A DNA stretch of 64,000 nt, taken from NCBI RefSeq assembly GCF_000740795.1, contig NZ_JGYG01000004.1, forward strand, positions 124,001 to 188,000. The letters are read 5' to 3'. Of the stretch, positions 18,951 to 28,006 are shown in pieces. Position numbers and translations under genes: made by a program. The notes under the pieces are model-generated. The model did not search any database and had not been told where the DNA came from. It saw only the letters and a list, made by a program, of their open reading frames with translations. How positions within the stretch are numbered: position 1 is the first letter of the stretch; the number at the start of each line of letters is the position of its first letter. This DNA is from Haematobacter massiliensis. GTDB lineage: Bacteria; Pseudomonadota; Alphaproteobacteria; Rhodobacterales; Rhodobacteraceae.

Positions 18951-19853
18951 ATGACAAAGAAAATCTATTGCGCGTTCGGGACGGATATCGACTCTGTGGC
19001 GGGATGGATCGGATCTTACGGCGGCGGAGACAGTCCGTCAGACATCCAGCGGGGTGTTTTTGCGACGGAGGTGGGGATCCCCCGGCTGCTGCGGTTGTTC
19101 AGGAAATACGATCTGCGGACGAGCTTCTTCATTCCGGGCCACTCGCTCGAGACTTTCCCGGATCAGATGCGGATGATCGTCGATGCGGGGCATGAAGTCG
19201 GCGCGCATGGCTATCTGCATGAAAACCCCATCGCGATGACCCCACAGCAGGAGGAGGATGTGCTCGTCAAGTCCATCGCACTGATCGAGGGCCTGACGGG
19301 CAAGGTGCCGCGCGGCTATGTCGCCCCGTGGTGGGAAATGTCGAATTCAACTGCCGCGCTGCTGCAGAAATACGGTTTCAGCTACGATCACAGCCAGGGC
19401 TACCGTGATTTTCAGCCGTTCTACGCCCGCGTTGGCGATGAATGGAACACGATCGACTATTCCGGCCGGGCGGAAAGCTGGATGCGCCCGATGAAACACG
19501 GGACGGAAATCGACCTCGTCGATATCGCCGCGAACTGGTACGTGGACGATCTTCCGCCGATGATGTTCATCAAGAAGTCGCCGAACAGCCACGGCTTCGT
19601 CAATCCGCGTGATATCGAGGAACTCTGGCGCGACCAGTTCGACTGGGTCTATCGCGAGATGGAGTATGGCGTCTTTCCGATCACCATCCATCCCGATGTC
19701 TCCGGCAGGCCGCAGGTGCTGCTGATGCTGGAGCGGCTGATTGAATACATCAGCGGGCATGAGGGTGTTGAATGGGTCACGTTCGAGGAGATCGCAGACG
19801 ACTTCCGCAAACGGTTTCCCTTCGCGGGAGCCGCGCGGCCCGAGGTAATCTGA
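18951..19853 (+). CDS. polysaccharide-deacetylase-fold hydrolase, probable cyclic imide hydrolase
   Basis: 300-residue NodB/PuuE-type metal-dependent hydrolase. It opens [19 protein letters not shown] and carries the NodB-like stretches [12 protein letters not shown] and [19 protein letters not shown], plus VAPWWEMSN and [14 protein letters not shown]. These match what I recall of bacterial cyclic imidases and the PuuE-like allantoinase branch rather than cell-wall deacetylases, and there is no signal peptide, so a cytosolic C-N bond hydrolase is likely. RBS GGAGG lies 5 bases before ATG. It is followed with no gap by a CxxC protein and a COG0523 GTPase, which fits a metal-dependent enzyme with its own metal delivery. 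Substrate assignment is inferred. Confidence 0.8.
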   Translation: MTKKIYCAFGTDIDSVAGWIGSYGGGDSPSDIQRGVFATEVGIPRLLRLFRKYDLRTSFFIPGHSLETFPDQMRMIVDAGHEVGAHGYLHENPIAMTPQQEEDVLVKSIALIEGLTGKVPRGYVAPWWEMSNSTAALLQKYGFSYDHSQGYRDFQPFYARVGDEWNTIDYSGRAESWMRPMKHGTEIDLVDIAANWYVDDLPPMMFIKKSPNSHGFVNPRDIEELWRDQFDWVYREMEYGVFPITIHPDVSGRPQVLLMLERLIEYISGHEGVEWVTFEEIADDFRKRFPFAGAARPEVI

Positions 19854-19854
19854 G

Positions 19855-20142
19855 ATGTGCTCTGCCTGCGGTTTTCCCGCGGCCCCCGGCCACTGGACGG
19901 ATGCGGGGGCCGTCACTCCGGCGGATCGGCTCCGGCTTCGATTCCTGCGACTGGCCACAGTGAATCGCTTGCTCGCGCCCTATGGGCTGAAGGCACAGGA
20001 TGATGGCGTGACGCCGGGGCTGCAGCTTTTCTCCCCGACCGGCGGATGGGAGATCGTGCCTGACCTGGAGGCGCTCTGGAAGGCCGCGGGGCGGATGGCG
20101 GGGGTGGCGATCGACCCGCTTTCGCCCCGGGCGCTCGCATGA
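19855..20142 (+). CDS. small CxxC protein, hypothetical
   Basis: 95-residue protein with an N-terminal CSACGF motif, which could bind zinc, followed by a mostly helical region (TPADRLRLRFLRLATVNRLL). Its start is one base after the hydrolase stop and its stop overlaps the COG0523 gene by 4 bases, so the three are almost certainly co-translated. I do not recognise the family beyond that. A role as zinc carrier or adaptor between GTPase and hydrolase is a guess based only on context. Confidence 0.75.
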   Translation: MCSACGFPAAPGHWTDAGAVTPADRLRLRFLRLATVNRLLAPYGLKAQDDGVTPGLQLFSPTGGWEIVPDLEALWKAAGRMAGVAIDPLSPRALA

Positions 20143-21101
20143 CTGCGGGCCGGCTGCCGCTCACAATCCTTGGGGGATTTCTGGGAGCTGGCAAGAGCAC
20201 CTGGCTTCGTCACCAGCTCCACGAGGGGATTTTTGCGCAACACCATATCCTTGTGAACGAGGCGGCGGAGACGCCGGTTGACAATCTCCTGCTGGGTCGT
20301 GCGCGCCGCCTCGATGTGCTGGCCGGTGGCTGCGCCTGCTGTGTCGGGAAAGAGGCGCTTCTGGCCAAGCTCCGGGATATATGCAATTCCGCAAGCGGCG
20401 CGCGGGCGGGGGAGCTGGACGGCATTCTTCTGGAAACCAGCGGTCTCGCCGACCCGCTTGCGATAGCGGATGCCATCGCAAGAGATCCCGTGCTTGTGCG
20501 GCGGTTGTCGGTTGCGGGGCCGATCGTGCTGATGGATGCGAACCTTGGCGCGGAGCAACTCCAGACGGAACCGCTGGCCCGCGCACAGATCGAAACCGCG
20601 ACACGCGTGATCCTGACGAAGCCTGACGCGGTTTCCCCCGATGCCCTTGCCCGACTGATTGCCACGCTTCGACAGATCATCCCGGGAGCGGAGCTTTCGC
20701 TTGCGGAGCGTGGCGTTCCGCGCACGTTGCCCGATGTCGGGCTGGAGGTGCCGCCGCTGCCACTCCCCGTTCTCGCGCAAGGCACGCCGATCCTCGCTCA
20801 TCGCCTCGCGATCGGGGCGGAGGGCGATTGGACTGCCCTTTCCACCTGGCTCTCTGCCCTCCTTGTGGCGCGAGGAGAGGATGTCATCCGTGTGAAGGGT
20901 GTCGTACGTGCCCCTGCCGGCCGGCTGCTGCTGCAATCGGTGCGCCGCACAATGCAACCGCCGGAGATCCTGCCGGATGATGACGGCGGCTTTTCAGGGC
21001 CATCACCGCAGGAGGGGGTTATTGTCCTCATCGGGCGCAATCTTGAGGCGGACCTGTTGGCACGTTCCTGGGAACGGTTCGGCGGTGTTGGAGCAAAGTG
21101 A
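20139..21101 (+). CDS. COG0523 / CobW-type GTPase, putative metallochaperone
   Basis: 320-residue G3E-family GTPase. P-loop GGFLGAGKSTW (about residues 12-22), the metal-binding CxCC motif GGCACCVGKEA, switch-like ETSGLADP, and a TKPD base-recognition motif are present. This family delivers zinc, cobalt or other metals to target enzymes. The usual nucleotide-facing NE in the early loop is present (VNEAAETPVDN). The C-terminal CobW_C region appears short. Third gene of the imidase cluster; likely services the adjacent metal-dependent hydrolase (inference). Confidence 0.85.
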   Translation: MTAGRLPLTILGGFLGAGKSTWLRHQLHEGIFAQHHILVNEAAETPVDNLLLGRARRLDVLAGGCACCVGKEALLAKLRDICNSASGARAGELDGILLETSGLADPLAIADAIARDPVLVRRLSVAGPIVLMDANLGAEQLQTEPLARAQIETATRVILTKPDAVSPDALARLIATLRQIIPGAELSLAERGVPRTLPDVGLEVPPLPLPVLAQGTPILAHRLAIGAEGDWTALSTWLSALLVARGEDVIRVKGVVRAPAGRLLLQSVRRTMQPPEILPDDDGGFSGPSPQEGVIVLIGRNLEADLLARSWERFGGVGAK

Positions 21102-21125
21102 CATCATGGCGGCATTATAAGTAGT

Positions 21126-21142
21126 ATACTAATTGATTGTAT
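21126..21142 (+). promoter_or_regulatory. palindromic operator upstream of mobA
   Basis: Imperfect palindrome ATACTAATTGATTGTAT (outer ATAC/GTAT arms) 50 bases before the mobA start. It resembles the site at 24465-24482 between the transporter and MarR genes (shared TACT, TTGAT, GTA elements). MarR-family dimers bind this type of site; the adjacent MarR protein is the candidate regulator. Confidence 0.45.
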
Positions 21143-21192
21143 GCGTTCCGTTATGCTAACCCCTGGGTCAGACACCTTGAGGGAGGACGCTC

Positions 21193-23073
21193 ATGCAATT
21201 TCATCTCAATGGCTTCCGTACCGGCGCCCCGGATATGCAGGAGGCTGTGCCTGCCTCGCTCACGGACATTGTCGATGTCCTGATCGTCGGTTGCGGCCCT
21301 GCGGGGCTGACACTTGCCGCGCAGTTGGCCGCTTTTCCGGAGATCAGCACACGGATCGTGGAGCGAAAGGCCGGGCCGCTGGAGCTTGGCCAAGCCGACG
21401 GGATCGCCTGCCGGACAATGGAAATGTTCAACGCATTCGGCTTTGCCGACCGCGTGGAGCGGGAGGCCTATTGGGTCAACGAGACCACATTCTGGAAACC
21501 GGTCGATGACGCGGGGCATCGGATCATCCGTCACGGGCGCATCCCGGATACGGAAGAGGGGCTGTCGGAATTTCCGCATGTCATTCTTAATCAGGCGCGC
21601 GTGCATGATTTCTACCTTGAGAAGATGCGGAACGCGCCCACGCGGCTGAAACCGGATTACGGCCTCCGTCTTGTCGATCTGACAGTGCCGGAGGAGCTTG
21701 ATGCGCCGGTTGTGGTGAGACTGCAACCGGTCGATGCAGAGGGAGAAGAGGGGATCGAGACGATCCGCGCCCGCTATGTGGTGGGCTGCGACGGAGCGCG
21801 GAGCGGGGTGCGCGCGTGTATCGGTCGGGAACTCCGGGGTGACAGCGCCAACCAGGCCTGGGGCGTCATGGATGTGCTGGCCTACACCGATTTTCCCGAT
21901 ATCCGCCTCAAGACAGCAATCCATTCGGCGAATGAAGGAAGCATCCTCATCATCCCGCGCGAGGGCGGATATCTCGTCCGCCTCTACGTGGAACTGGACA
22001 AGCTGGCTGCAGATGAACGCGTATCGTCGAAGAATATCACGCAGGACAGGCTCGTCGCAGCGGCGCAGCGCATCCTTCATCCCTATACTCTGGATGTGAA
22101 GCAGGTTGCCTGGTGGTCAGTCTATGAGATCGGCCAGCGTCTGACGGACAAGTTCGATGACGTGCCGGCTGGAGAGGAAGACAACCGCCTGCCGCGTGTG
22201 TTCATCGCGGGCGACGCCTGCCACACCCACAGTCCGAAAGCGGGGCAAGGAATGAACGTCTCCATGCAGGACACGTTCAATCTTGGCTGGAAGCTGGCCG
22301 CCGTGCTGCGCGGGCTGGCGGGGGCGGAGCTGCTGCACAGCTATTCGGCGGAGCGGCAGGCGATAGCGCAGGAGCTGATCGACTTCGACCGTGAATTCGC
22401 CAGGATGTTCAGCGCCAAACCCAAAACGGCAGAGGATGACGACGGTATCGATCCGGCCGAGTTCCAGCGCTATTTCATCAGGCAGGGCCGGTTCACCGCC
22501 GGCACTGCGACCCGCTACGCAGCCTCACGGTTGACAGGTCAGGGGCAGGATCAGGCATTGGCCGGGGGGCTGCCGGTGGGTATGCGATTCCACTCCGCGC
22601 CGGTGATCCGCCTTGCCGACGCAAAGCCGATGCAACTCGGGCACGTCCATGAAGCGGACGGACGCTGGCGCATCTATCTGTTCGCGGGCGCCGAAGGGCT
22701 GGGCGGGGATTTCGCCGCGCTCTGCGACTGGCTGAGCTCGGCGGACTCCCCCGTCCATCGGCACACCCCCGCAGCTGCCGATGTGGATGCTGTGTTCGAT
22801 GTCAGGGCTGTGTTCCAGACTTCGCATCAGGCGATGTCGATGGATGAACTCCCTGAGATTCTCTGGCCGCAAAAAGGCCGCCTGGGTCTGAGGGATTACG
22901 AGAAGGCGTTCTGCGTCGATCCGGCCGCAGACATCTACGACATGCGGGCAATAGACCGGGCGCGCGGCTGTGTCGTCGTGGTGCGCCCGGACCAGTATAT
23001 TGCGGAGGTGCTGCCGCTCGATGCGCGGGAGCAGTTGAAGCGCTACTTCGCCGGGCTACTCACCTGCCGCTGA
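21193..23073 (+). CDS. mobA: 3-hydroxybenzoate 4-monooxygenase
   Basis: 626-residue class A FAD monooxygenase that turns 3-hydroxybenzoate into protocatechuate using NADPH and O2. The FAD-binding GxGxxG motif is VDVLIVGCGPAGLTLAAQLA (about residues 27-46); GQADGIACRTMEMFNAFGFA, the CDGARSGVR (DG) motif, and GDACHTHSPKAGQGMN (GD motif) follow. The C-terminal thioredoxin-like domain has lost catalytic cysteines, as in phenol hydroxylase relatives. Start MQFHLNGFR and internal phrases agree closely with the Comamonas MobA sequence as remembered. GGGAGGACG provides the ribosome site. Neighbours are an aromatic acid transporter and a MarR regulator. Confidence 0.9.
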   Translation: MQFHLNGFRTGAPDMQEAVPASLTDIVDVLIVGCGPAGLTLAAQLAAFPEISTRIVERKAGPLELGQADGIACRTMEMFNAFGFADRVEREAYWVNETTFWKPVDDAGHRIIRHGRIPDTEEGLSEFPHVILNQARVHDFYLEKMRNAPTRLKPDYGLRLVDLTVPEELDAPVVVRLQPVDAEGEEGIETIRARYVVGCDGARSGVRACIGRELRGDSANQAWGVMDVLAYTDFPDIRLKTAIHSANEGSILIIPREGGYLVRLYVELDKLAADERVSSKNITQDRLVAAAQRILHPYTLDVKQVAWWSVYEIGQRLTDKFDDVPAGEEDNRLPRVFIAGDACHTHSPKAGQGMNVSMQDTFNLGWKLAAVLRGLAGAELLHSYSAERQAIAQELIDFDREFARMFSAKPKTAEDDDGIDPAEFQRYFIRQGRFTAGTATRYAASRLTGQGQDQALAGGLPVGMRFHSAPVIRLADAKPMQLGHVHEADGRWRIYLFAGAEGLGGDFAALCDWLSSADSPVHRHTPAAADVDAVFDVRAVFQTSHQAMSMDELPEILWPQKGRLGLRDYEKAFCVDPAADIYDMRAIDRARGCVVVVRPDQYIAEVLPLDAREQLKRYFAGLLTCR

Positions 23074-23080
23074 AACCGAA

Positions 23081-23103
23081 GGGCCGGGGATTTTCCCCGG
23101 CCC
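23081..23103. terminator. bidirectional terminator between mobA and transporter gene
   Basis: Perfect 10-bp GC-rich stem (GGGCCGGGGA / TCCCCGGCCC) with a TTT loop sits between two converging stops, followed by CCTTCTTC on the plus strand and preceded by GAA on the other. Stability and position support an intrinsic terminator shared by both genes. Confidence 0.75.
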
Positions 23104-23108
23104 CTTCT

Positions 23109-24395
23109 TCATCCGTGCCTGGGGATCAGGGCGGTTAGCAGCACACCCAAAAGGGCCAGCCCTGCGAGGATCATCAGGATCGACTGGATCGAAAGACCCG
23201 CCGCGATCAGCAGGCCACCGATCAGCGGGCCACCGACGCCACCGAGCCGTCCGAATCCCGCGCACCACGCGACGCCCGCACCTCGGACCCGTGTGGGGAA
23301 ATAGTTGGCGACGAAGCCGTATATCAGGGTCTGGGTGCCGCTGGTTCCCACGCCCGCAAGCGCGACGATGCAAAGCAGCACTGCGATAGGCAGGTCGAGC
23401 GTCAGCAGCAGGATTGCCGCGGCGCCTGTCAGGAAGCTCATGGCGACCACCGGCTTCGGCCCCATCCGATCAGCAAACCGGGCCGCGATCAATGGGTCGA
23501 CCATCGCGCCGCCATTCAGGACCAGCAAGAAGGAAAGCGAGCCCTTGGCGTTGTAGCCCGCCCGCAGCATCAGTTCCGGCAACCATGTGTTCAATGAATA
23601 GACGAGCAGCAATCCGGTCGCGCTCATCAATCCGATCAGAACAGCGGGGATCATGAAATCCCCGAAAAGGCCGCGATAACCGGTCCCGCTCCCCGTATCG
23701 GCCGCCTGTATGGAGGCCGTCTCCGGCATTGGCAGCCCAGTGCGTTCTGCAACTTCGCGCTCCTCCTCCAGACGCCCCCGGGAGACGAGCCAAGCCACCG
23801 ATTCCGGCATCTTGAAAAAGGCGAGGGGAAGCAGGGTCACCAACGGCAACCCGCCGATCGCGAACATCCAGCGCCAGCCGATATGATCGAGCAGCAGGAT
23901 TGCAAGTGCTGCCGCGGCGAGGCTCCCAAGCGGTACGCCGTTGTAGGTAATAGCGTTGTAGAGGTTCTTCCTCCCCGGCGGAGCGTATTCGGACACCAGT
24001 GCCGCTGTCGTCGCCAGCAGCGCGCCGACCCCGAGGCCGGTCAAAAAACGAAAGATGCCGAAGGTCGCGGCTGTATGCGTCAGTGCGGTACTGAACATCC
24101 CGATGGAGAACCATGCATAGGCTCCAAGCATCATCCGCCGCCGCCCGAGCCGGTCGCTGAAATTGCCCGACAGCAGTGCGCCCACCAGCACGCCGAGAAG
24201 GGCGTAGCTCCCAAGCGCTCCCGCCAGAGCAGGGTCGACAGGCCCGATATGGGACGGATCGCGCAGGAAGGTAGACACCACTGTTCCATATACCACGAGG
24301 TCGTAGCCGTCGAACATCAGTCCGGTCATCGAAAGGCCCACCACCCAGGCGACGGTTCGTCTCCTCCGCGCCTCGGCCTCAGCTTCGGTTGTCAT
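23109..24395 (-). CDS. MFS aromatic acid:H+ symporter (AAHS type)
   Basis: 428-residue inner-membrane transporter with about 12 hydrophobic segments. The AAHS signature MFDGYDLVVYGTVVSTFL occurs in the first helix and loop 2-3 has DRLGRRRMM. FFKMPESVAWLVSRGR is typical of the PcaK/BenK/MhbT group. ATG at 24395 has GGGAGGGA upstream; a longer open frame adds 13 residues without family similarity. Convergent with mobA and divergent from the MarR gene, it most likely imports 3-hydroxybenzoate. Confidence 0.9.
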   Translation of the reverse strand: MTTEAEAEARRRRTVAWVVGLSMTGLMFDGYDLVVYGTVVSTFLRDPSHIGPVDPALAGALGSYALLGVLVGALLSGNFSDRLGRRRMMLGAYAWFSIGMFSTALTHTAATFGIFRFLTGLGVGALLATTAALVSEYAPPGRKNLYNAITYNGVPLGSLAAAALAILLLDHIGWRWMFAIGGLPLVTLLPLAFFKMPESVAWLVSRGRLEEEREVAERTGLPMPETASIQAADTGSGTGYRGLFGDFMIPAVLIGLMSATGLLLVYSLNTWLPELMLRAGYNAKGSLSFLLVLNGGAMVDPLIAARFADRMGPKPVVAMSFLTGAAAILLLTLDLPIAVLLCIVALAGVGTSGTQTLIYGFVANYFPTRVRGAGVAWCAGFGRLGGVGGPLIGGLLIAAGLSIQSILMILAGLALLGVLLTALIPRHG

Positions 24396-24464
24396 GTTCG
24401 AGTCCCTCCCACAGGTTCGGTTGCAGGGCGGCATCCTCTACCGCCACACGGCGGTTATGTAGCG

Positions 24465-24482
24465 TACTCATCAATATAAGTA
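24465..24482. promoter_or_regulatory. palindromic operator between transporter and MarR genes
   Basis: Imperfect 18-bp palindrome with TACT/AGTA ends in the 143-bp divergent gap. Read on the minus strand it shares TACT, TTGAT and GTA with the site upstream of mobA. This supports control of transporter, regulator and mobA by one MarR-type protein. Confidence 0.45.
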
Positions 24483-24538
24483 AGCATACTTTTTAAATGT
24501 CGCTTGAGCCGCGACGTTGCGGCACGTTAGGAAACGAC

Positions 24539-25018
24539 ATGAGCAGCCTTTACACCCTCCCCGGTCACCTGATCCGCCGTCTTCAGCAGATCGCTGTTGC
24601 GCTTTTTGCCGCTCGTATGGCGGAGGCCGGGCTGGACCTGACACCGGTACAGTATGCTGCCCTCAGCACCATTCATGACAATCCGGGTGTCGATCAGGCG
24701 ACCTTGGCGGGGCTGATCGCCTATGACCGGGTTACGCTCGGGGGTGTGGTGGAGCGGCTGGAGCAGAAGGGCCTGGTCCGGCGTGAGGTCAGTGCACGGG
24801 ATCGTCGTGCGCGAGAGATTCGGTTGACGGAGGCCGGCGATGACCTGCTCACCGCGGCTCTGCCCTGGGTCGAAAAAGTGCAGGCAGACATCGTGGAGGC
24901 TTTGGGCGCTGAGGAGCGGGCGGTGTTTCTGGCTCTGTTATCCAAGCTGACGGATGCGGGCAATGATCGAAGCCGCGCTCCGCTTCGCGATGATCGGACA
25001 GACCCGGCGCGGAGCTGA
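24539..25018 (+). CDS. MarR-family regulator, probable MobR
   Basis: 159-residue winged-helix regulator. The DNA-binding region is LTPVQYAALSTIHDNPGVDQ to VERLEQKGLVRREVSARDRR, with the wing in RREVSARDRRAREIRLTE. The start at 24539 (MSSLYTLPGHLIRRLQQ) follows an AGGA site; an upstream in-frame ATG at 24497 gives a non-conserved tail. It is divergent from the aromatic acid transporter and 1.4 kb from mobA, matching the mob locus arrangement in other bacteria. Likely a repressor relieved by 3-hydroxybenzoate. Confidence 0.85.
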   Translation: MSSLYTLPGHLIRRLQQIAVALFAARMAEAGLDLTPVQYAALSTIHDNPGVDQATLAGLIAYDRVTLGGVVERLEQKGLVRREVSARDRRAREIRLTEAGDDLLTAALPWVEKVQADIVEALGAEERAVFLALLSKLTDAGNDRSRAPLRDDRTDPARS

Positions 25019-25264
25019 CGGGACTGCTGCCGAGAGCGCTGTAGTATGCGCCACGCTGTATCCAATTCGGCGCTGCAGTCAGGATGGATCAATACCTTGG
25101 GATGCTCATTCAAATAGCTGTCCACTATAGCCGTCGCGAAATCGCCCAAAAACATAACAAAAATCAAGTATTCGCTGGGATTATATGCAGTAAGACGGGT
25201 TTTTGAGCCTACTATCCCCGCAGACTTGGACATCCCCGAGCGAGTTGCATGAATGTCTGTGTGT

Positions 25265-25291
25265 AATTGCATGCAATTCATACATGCAATT
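25265..25291. promoter_or_regulatory. 14-bp palindrome plus half-site upstream of ABC operon
   Basis: Perfect palindrome AATTGCATGCAATT (25265-25278) followed by another ATGCAATT (25284-25291), just 16 bases before the ATPase start at 25307. This fits an operator overlapping the translation leader. The regulator is not identified. Confidence 0.45.
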
Positions 25292-25306
25292 CTGATCGGA
25301 GTATTC

Positions 25307-26146
25307 ATGCCTGCGACCCTTGCCCAACCGGCCCCCAAGCGTCCCCCTGCCGTTGAACTTTCGGAGGCCTCGGTGTCCTTTGGGCTCGGCGCAAATCGTG
25401 TGCAGGCGCTGCAGCCGACGACGCTGCGCATAGCAGAGGGGGAATTTCTGGCGTTGGTCGGCCCCTCTGGCTGCGGAAAGTCCACGATCTTGCGGCTTGC
25501 CTCTGGCTTGCTGGCTCCCAGTGGAGGAGCCGTGATGGTTGGCGGACGTGAAGTCGCGGCAAAGGCGCTTCGCGTCGGCATGGCGTTCCAGAATCCGACC
25601 ATGCTCCCCTGGCTCAGCATCGAACGGAACGTCATGCTGCCGCTTCGCATCGTGCGGCCGTTCCGGCAAGACTATCAGCGCAAGAAGCGCGGTGAATATC
25701 GCGACAGGGCGCATGCGCTGCTGGAAGATGTCGGCCTGTCGAAATTTGCGGGACATTACCCGTGGCAGCTTTCGGGCGGAATGCTCCAGCGGGCGAACCT
25801 CTGCCGTGCGCTGATCCATGAGCCAAGCCTCCTGCTGCTCGATGAACCGTTCGGCGCGCTGGATCAGTTCACGCGGGAGGAACTCTGGAGCACGATGCAG
25901 GATCTGTGGATCAAGCGTCGGCCGACGGTGCTGCTCGTCACCCACGACCTCAAGGAGGCGGGCTTCCTCGCCTCCCGCATCTGCGTAATGAGCGCGCGCC
26001 CAGGCCGGATCATCGATGACAGCCCCGTGAACTTCCCGCGCCCCCGAACGGTCGACATGACATTTGCACCGGATTTCGTAGCCTTGAATCAGCGCCTCCG
26101 CGAGCGGATCACCGAGGCGCGTACGGCGTCCGAGGTGGCGGTATGA
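25307..26146 (+). CDS. ABC transporter ATPase, nitrate/sulfonate type
   Basis: 279-residue ATPase of the SsuB/TauB/ThiZ-like group. Walker A GPSGCGKST (about residues 51-59), signature LSGGMLQRANLCRAL, Walker B LLLLDEPFGALD and H-loop VTHDLKEAGF are intact. The signature glutamine-arginine core is LQR rather than the common QQR, as in some members. ATG 25307 is used; an in-frame ATG 54 bases upstream would overlap the palindromic operator. The stop overlaps the permease start by 4 bases. Confidence 0.88.
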   Translation: MPATLAQPAPKRPPAVELSEASVSFGLGANRVQALQPTTLRIAEGEFLALVGPSGCGKSTILRLASGLLAPSGGAVMVGGREVAAKALRVGMAFQNPTMLPWLSIERNVMLPLRIVRPFRQDYQRKKRGEYRDRAHALLEDVGLSKFAGHYPWQLSGGMLQRANLCRALIHEPSLLLLDEPFGALDQFTREELWSTMQDLWIKRRPTVLLVTHDLKEAGFLASRICVMSARPGRIIDDSPVNFPRPRTVDMTFAPDFVALNQRLRERITEARTASEVAV

Positions 26147-26916
26147 GCTATCGTGTCAGACGCCATCTCTGGGCTGCCGGATTGATCGTGCTGTTCTTCG
26201 TGACATGGGAGGTGCTGTGCATCGCGCTGAATGTCTCGGACCTGATCGTCCCGCGCCCGAGCCAGATATTCGAGGTGATGATCCGTCGGATGCCGGTTCT
26301 CTGGCCACATATGGTACAGACCCTGTGGACAACGATGATCGGTTTCGCCCTGGGCGTGGCGGTCGGCGTGGTAATCGGAGCGCTGGTCGGGACATCCCGC
26401 ACCGCCTACGACACCGCCTATCCGCTGCTCATTGGCTTTTCCTCCATCCCGAAGGTCGCCGTCGTGCCGATCTTCGTGCTGTGGTTCGGGGTCGGTCCCG
26501 TGCCGGCAATCCTGACGGCGCTCGCGATGTGCTTCTTTCCCATCGTCGTCAATATTGCGACCGGCCTCGCAACGACGGAGCCGGAGCTGGAAGATGTGCT
26601 ACGGTCGCTCGGCGCGTCCAAGTTCGATATCCTGCTGAATGTCGGGCTGCCGCGGACGATGCCGTTTTTCTTCGCCTCACTGAAGATCGCCGCGACCTTC
26701 GCCTTTGTCGGGACGGTGCTGGCGGAGACGGTCGCCTCCAACAAGGGGATCGGCAATGTCATGATGGCCGCCTCCTCCAACTTCGACGTGCCGCTGGTCT
26801 TTGCCGGTCTGTTCATTCTCGCTTTCATGGGTGTCGCCCTCTACGCGATCTTTTCGCTGATCGAGAGCCGGGTCGTCGGCTGGGCCGACCGGCGCGATAG
26901 CGGTCTTGCTGCCTGA
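26143..26916 (+). CDS. ABC permease, nitrate/sulfonate/taurine type
   Basis: 257-residue inner-membrane permease with about six hydrophobic segments and the EAA loop in LEDVLRSLGASKFDILLNVGLP. FSSIPKVAVVPIFVLWFGVG is the typical central motif of the SsuC/TauC/ThiX-like group. It pairs with the ATPase upstream and the binding protein downstream. Confidence 0.88.
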   Translation: MSYRVRRHLWAAGLIVLFFVTWEVLCIALNVSDLIVPRPSQIFEVMIRRMPVLWPHMVQTLWTTMIGFALGVAVGVVIGALVGTSRTAYDTAYPLLIGFSSIPKVAVVPIFVLWFGVGPVPAILTALAMCFFPIVVNIATGLATTEPELEDVLRSLGASKFDILLNVGLPRTMPFFFASLKIAATFAFVGTVLAETVASNKGIGNVMMAASSNFDVPLVFAGLFILAFMGVALYAIFSLIESRVVGWADRRDSGLAA

Positions 26917-26951
26917 TTTTCCTGCTCCTCATACCAACACGGAGAAACGCC

Positions 26952-27974
26952 ATGTTCCACAAGAGCCTTACCGGCCTGATCCTGGGACTCTGCCTCACCA
27001 GTGCTGCTCATGCCGAAACGGACGTTCGCTTCACGCTGGGCTGGAAGACCCAAGGGTCCGACGCTCCGATCCTGCTCGCCCTCTCCAAGGGCTATTTCAA
27101 GGAAGAGGGGCTGAACGTCACCGTCGATCAGGGGGAAGGGTCCGCCGCCACGGTCACGCGGATCATGTCGGGCACCTATGACGCCGGTTTCGGCGACATC
27201 AACGCGATCATCCAGAACGCTGCCACCCGGCCTGATGAAACTCCCCTGATGGTCTATCAGATGTGGAGCAAGCCGCCCTTTGCTATCGTCTCGAAGAAGG
27301 AAACCGGGATAGAAACACCCGCCGATCTTGAGGGCAAGACCCTGGGAGGGGCGCAGGGCACCCCGACGACGCGGCTTGTGACGGTCCTTGGCAGGGTGAA
27401 CGATGTCGATATGGACAAGGTCGCCATCACCAACATGGCGCCCAATCTGCAGGAGCCGATGCTCATCAAGGGTGACATCGACGGCGCGCTGGTCTTCAAT
27501 ATCACGAGCTGGTTCAACCTGATCGCCAACCGGCAGAACCCGGCTGAGGACTATAACTGGCTGAACTTCGGGGATTTCGGGTTGGACCTCTATTCCAACG
27601 GGGTCATGGTTTCGCAGAAAATGGCGAAGGAGAACCCGGAGGCCATCGCAGGTCTGGTACGCGCCATCAATCGGGCGGCGTTGGAGATCGGCTCCGATAC
27701 GCAAGCAGGTGTGGAGGCGATCACCGCCTATGACAACCTTGCCAATGCGGAGCTGGAGAAGGAGCGGATGCTGTTTGCCTATCGCAATCTGATGCAGTCG
27801 GAAGAGGTCGAGCGGATCGGCCTTGGCGATCTGGACGATGCACGACTGACCCGCTCCATCGAGATCGTCGGCGAGGGATATCAGCTTACCACCCTGCCCA
27901 AGGCGGAGCAGGTATTCAGCCGCGCCTTTCTGCCGCCGCTGGACGCACGGAAGCTGACTGTGGTCAGCGAGTAA
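26952..27974 (+). CDS. ABC substrate-binding protein, NMT1/THI5-like
   Basis: 340-residue periplasmic binding protein with a Sec signal peptide (cleavage near residue 22, after AAHA). The mature start ETDVRFTLGWKTQGSDAPIL and LSKGYFKEEGLNVTVDQGEG are typical of the NMT1/THI5-like (SsuA/ThiY) fold. The ligand is not evident: sulfonates, nitriles, pyrimidines and hydantoins are all carried by this family. A GGAG site precedes ATG by 7 bases. Confidence 0.85.
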   Translation: MFHKSLTGLILGLCLTSAAHAETDVRFTLGWKTQGSDAPILLALSKGYFKEEGLNVTVDQGEGSAATVTRIMSGTYDAGFGDINAIIQNAATRPDETPLMVYQMWSKPPFAIVSKKETGIETPADLEGKTLGGAQGTPTTRLVTVLGRVNDVDMDKVAITNMAPNLQEPMLIKGDIDGALVFNITSWFNLIANRQNPAEDYNWLNFGDFGLDLYSNGVMVSQKMAKENPEAIAGLVRAINRAALEIGSDTQAGVEAITAYDNLANAELEKERMLFAYRNLMQSEEVERIGLGDLDDARLTRSIEIVGEGYQLTTLPKAEQVFSRAFLPPLDARKLTVVSE

Positions 27975-28006
27975 GCGGCCAAGCTGCTGTGCCGGGCACG
28001 CTAATG

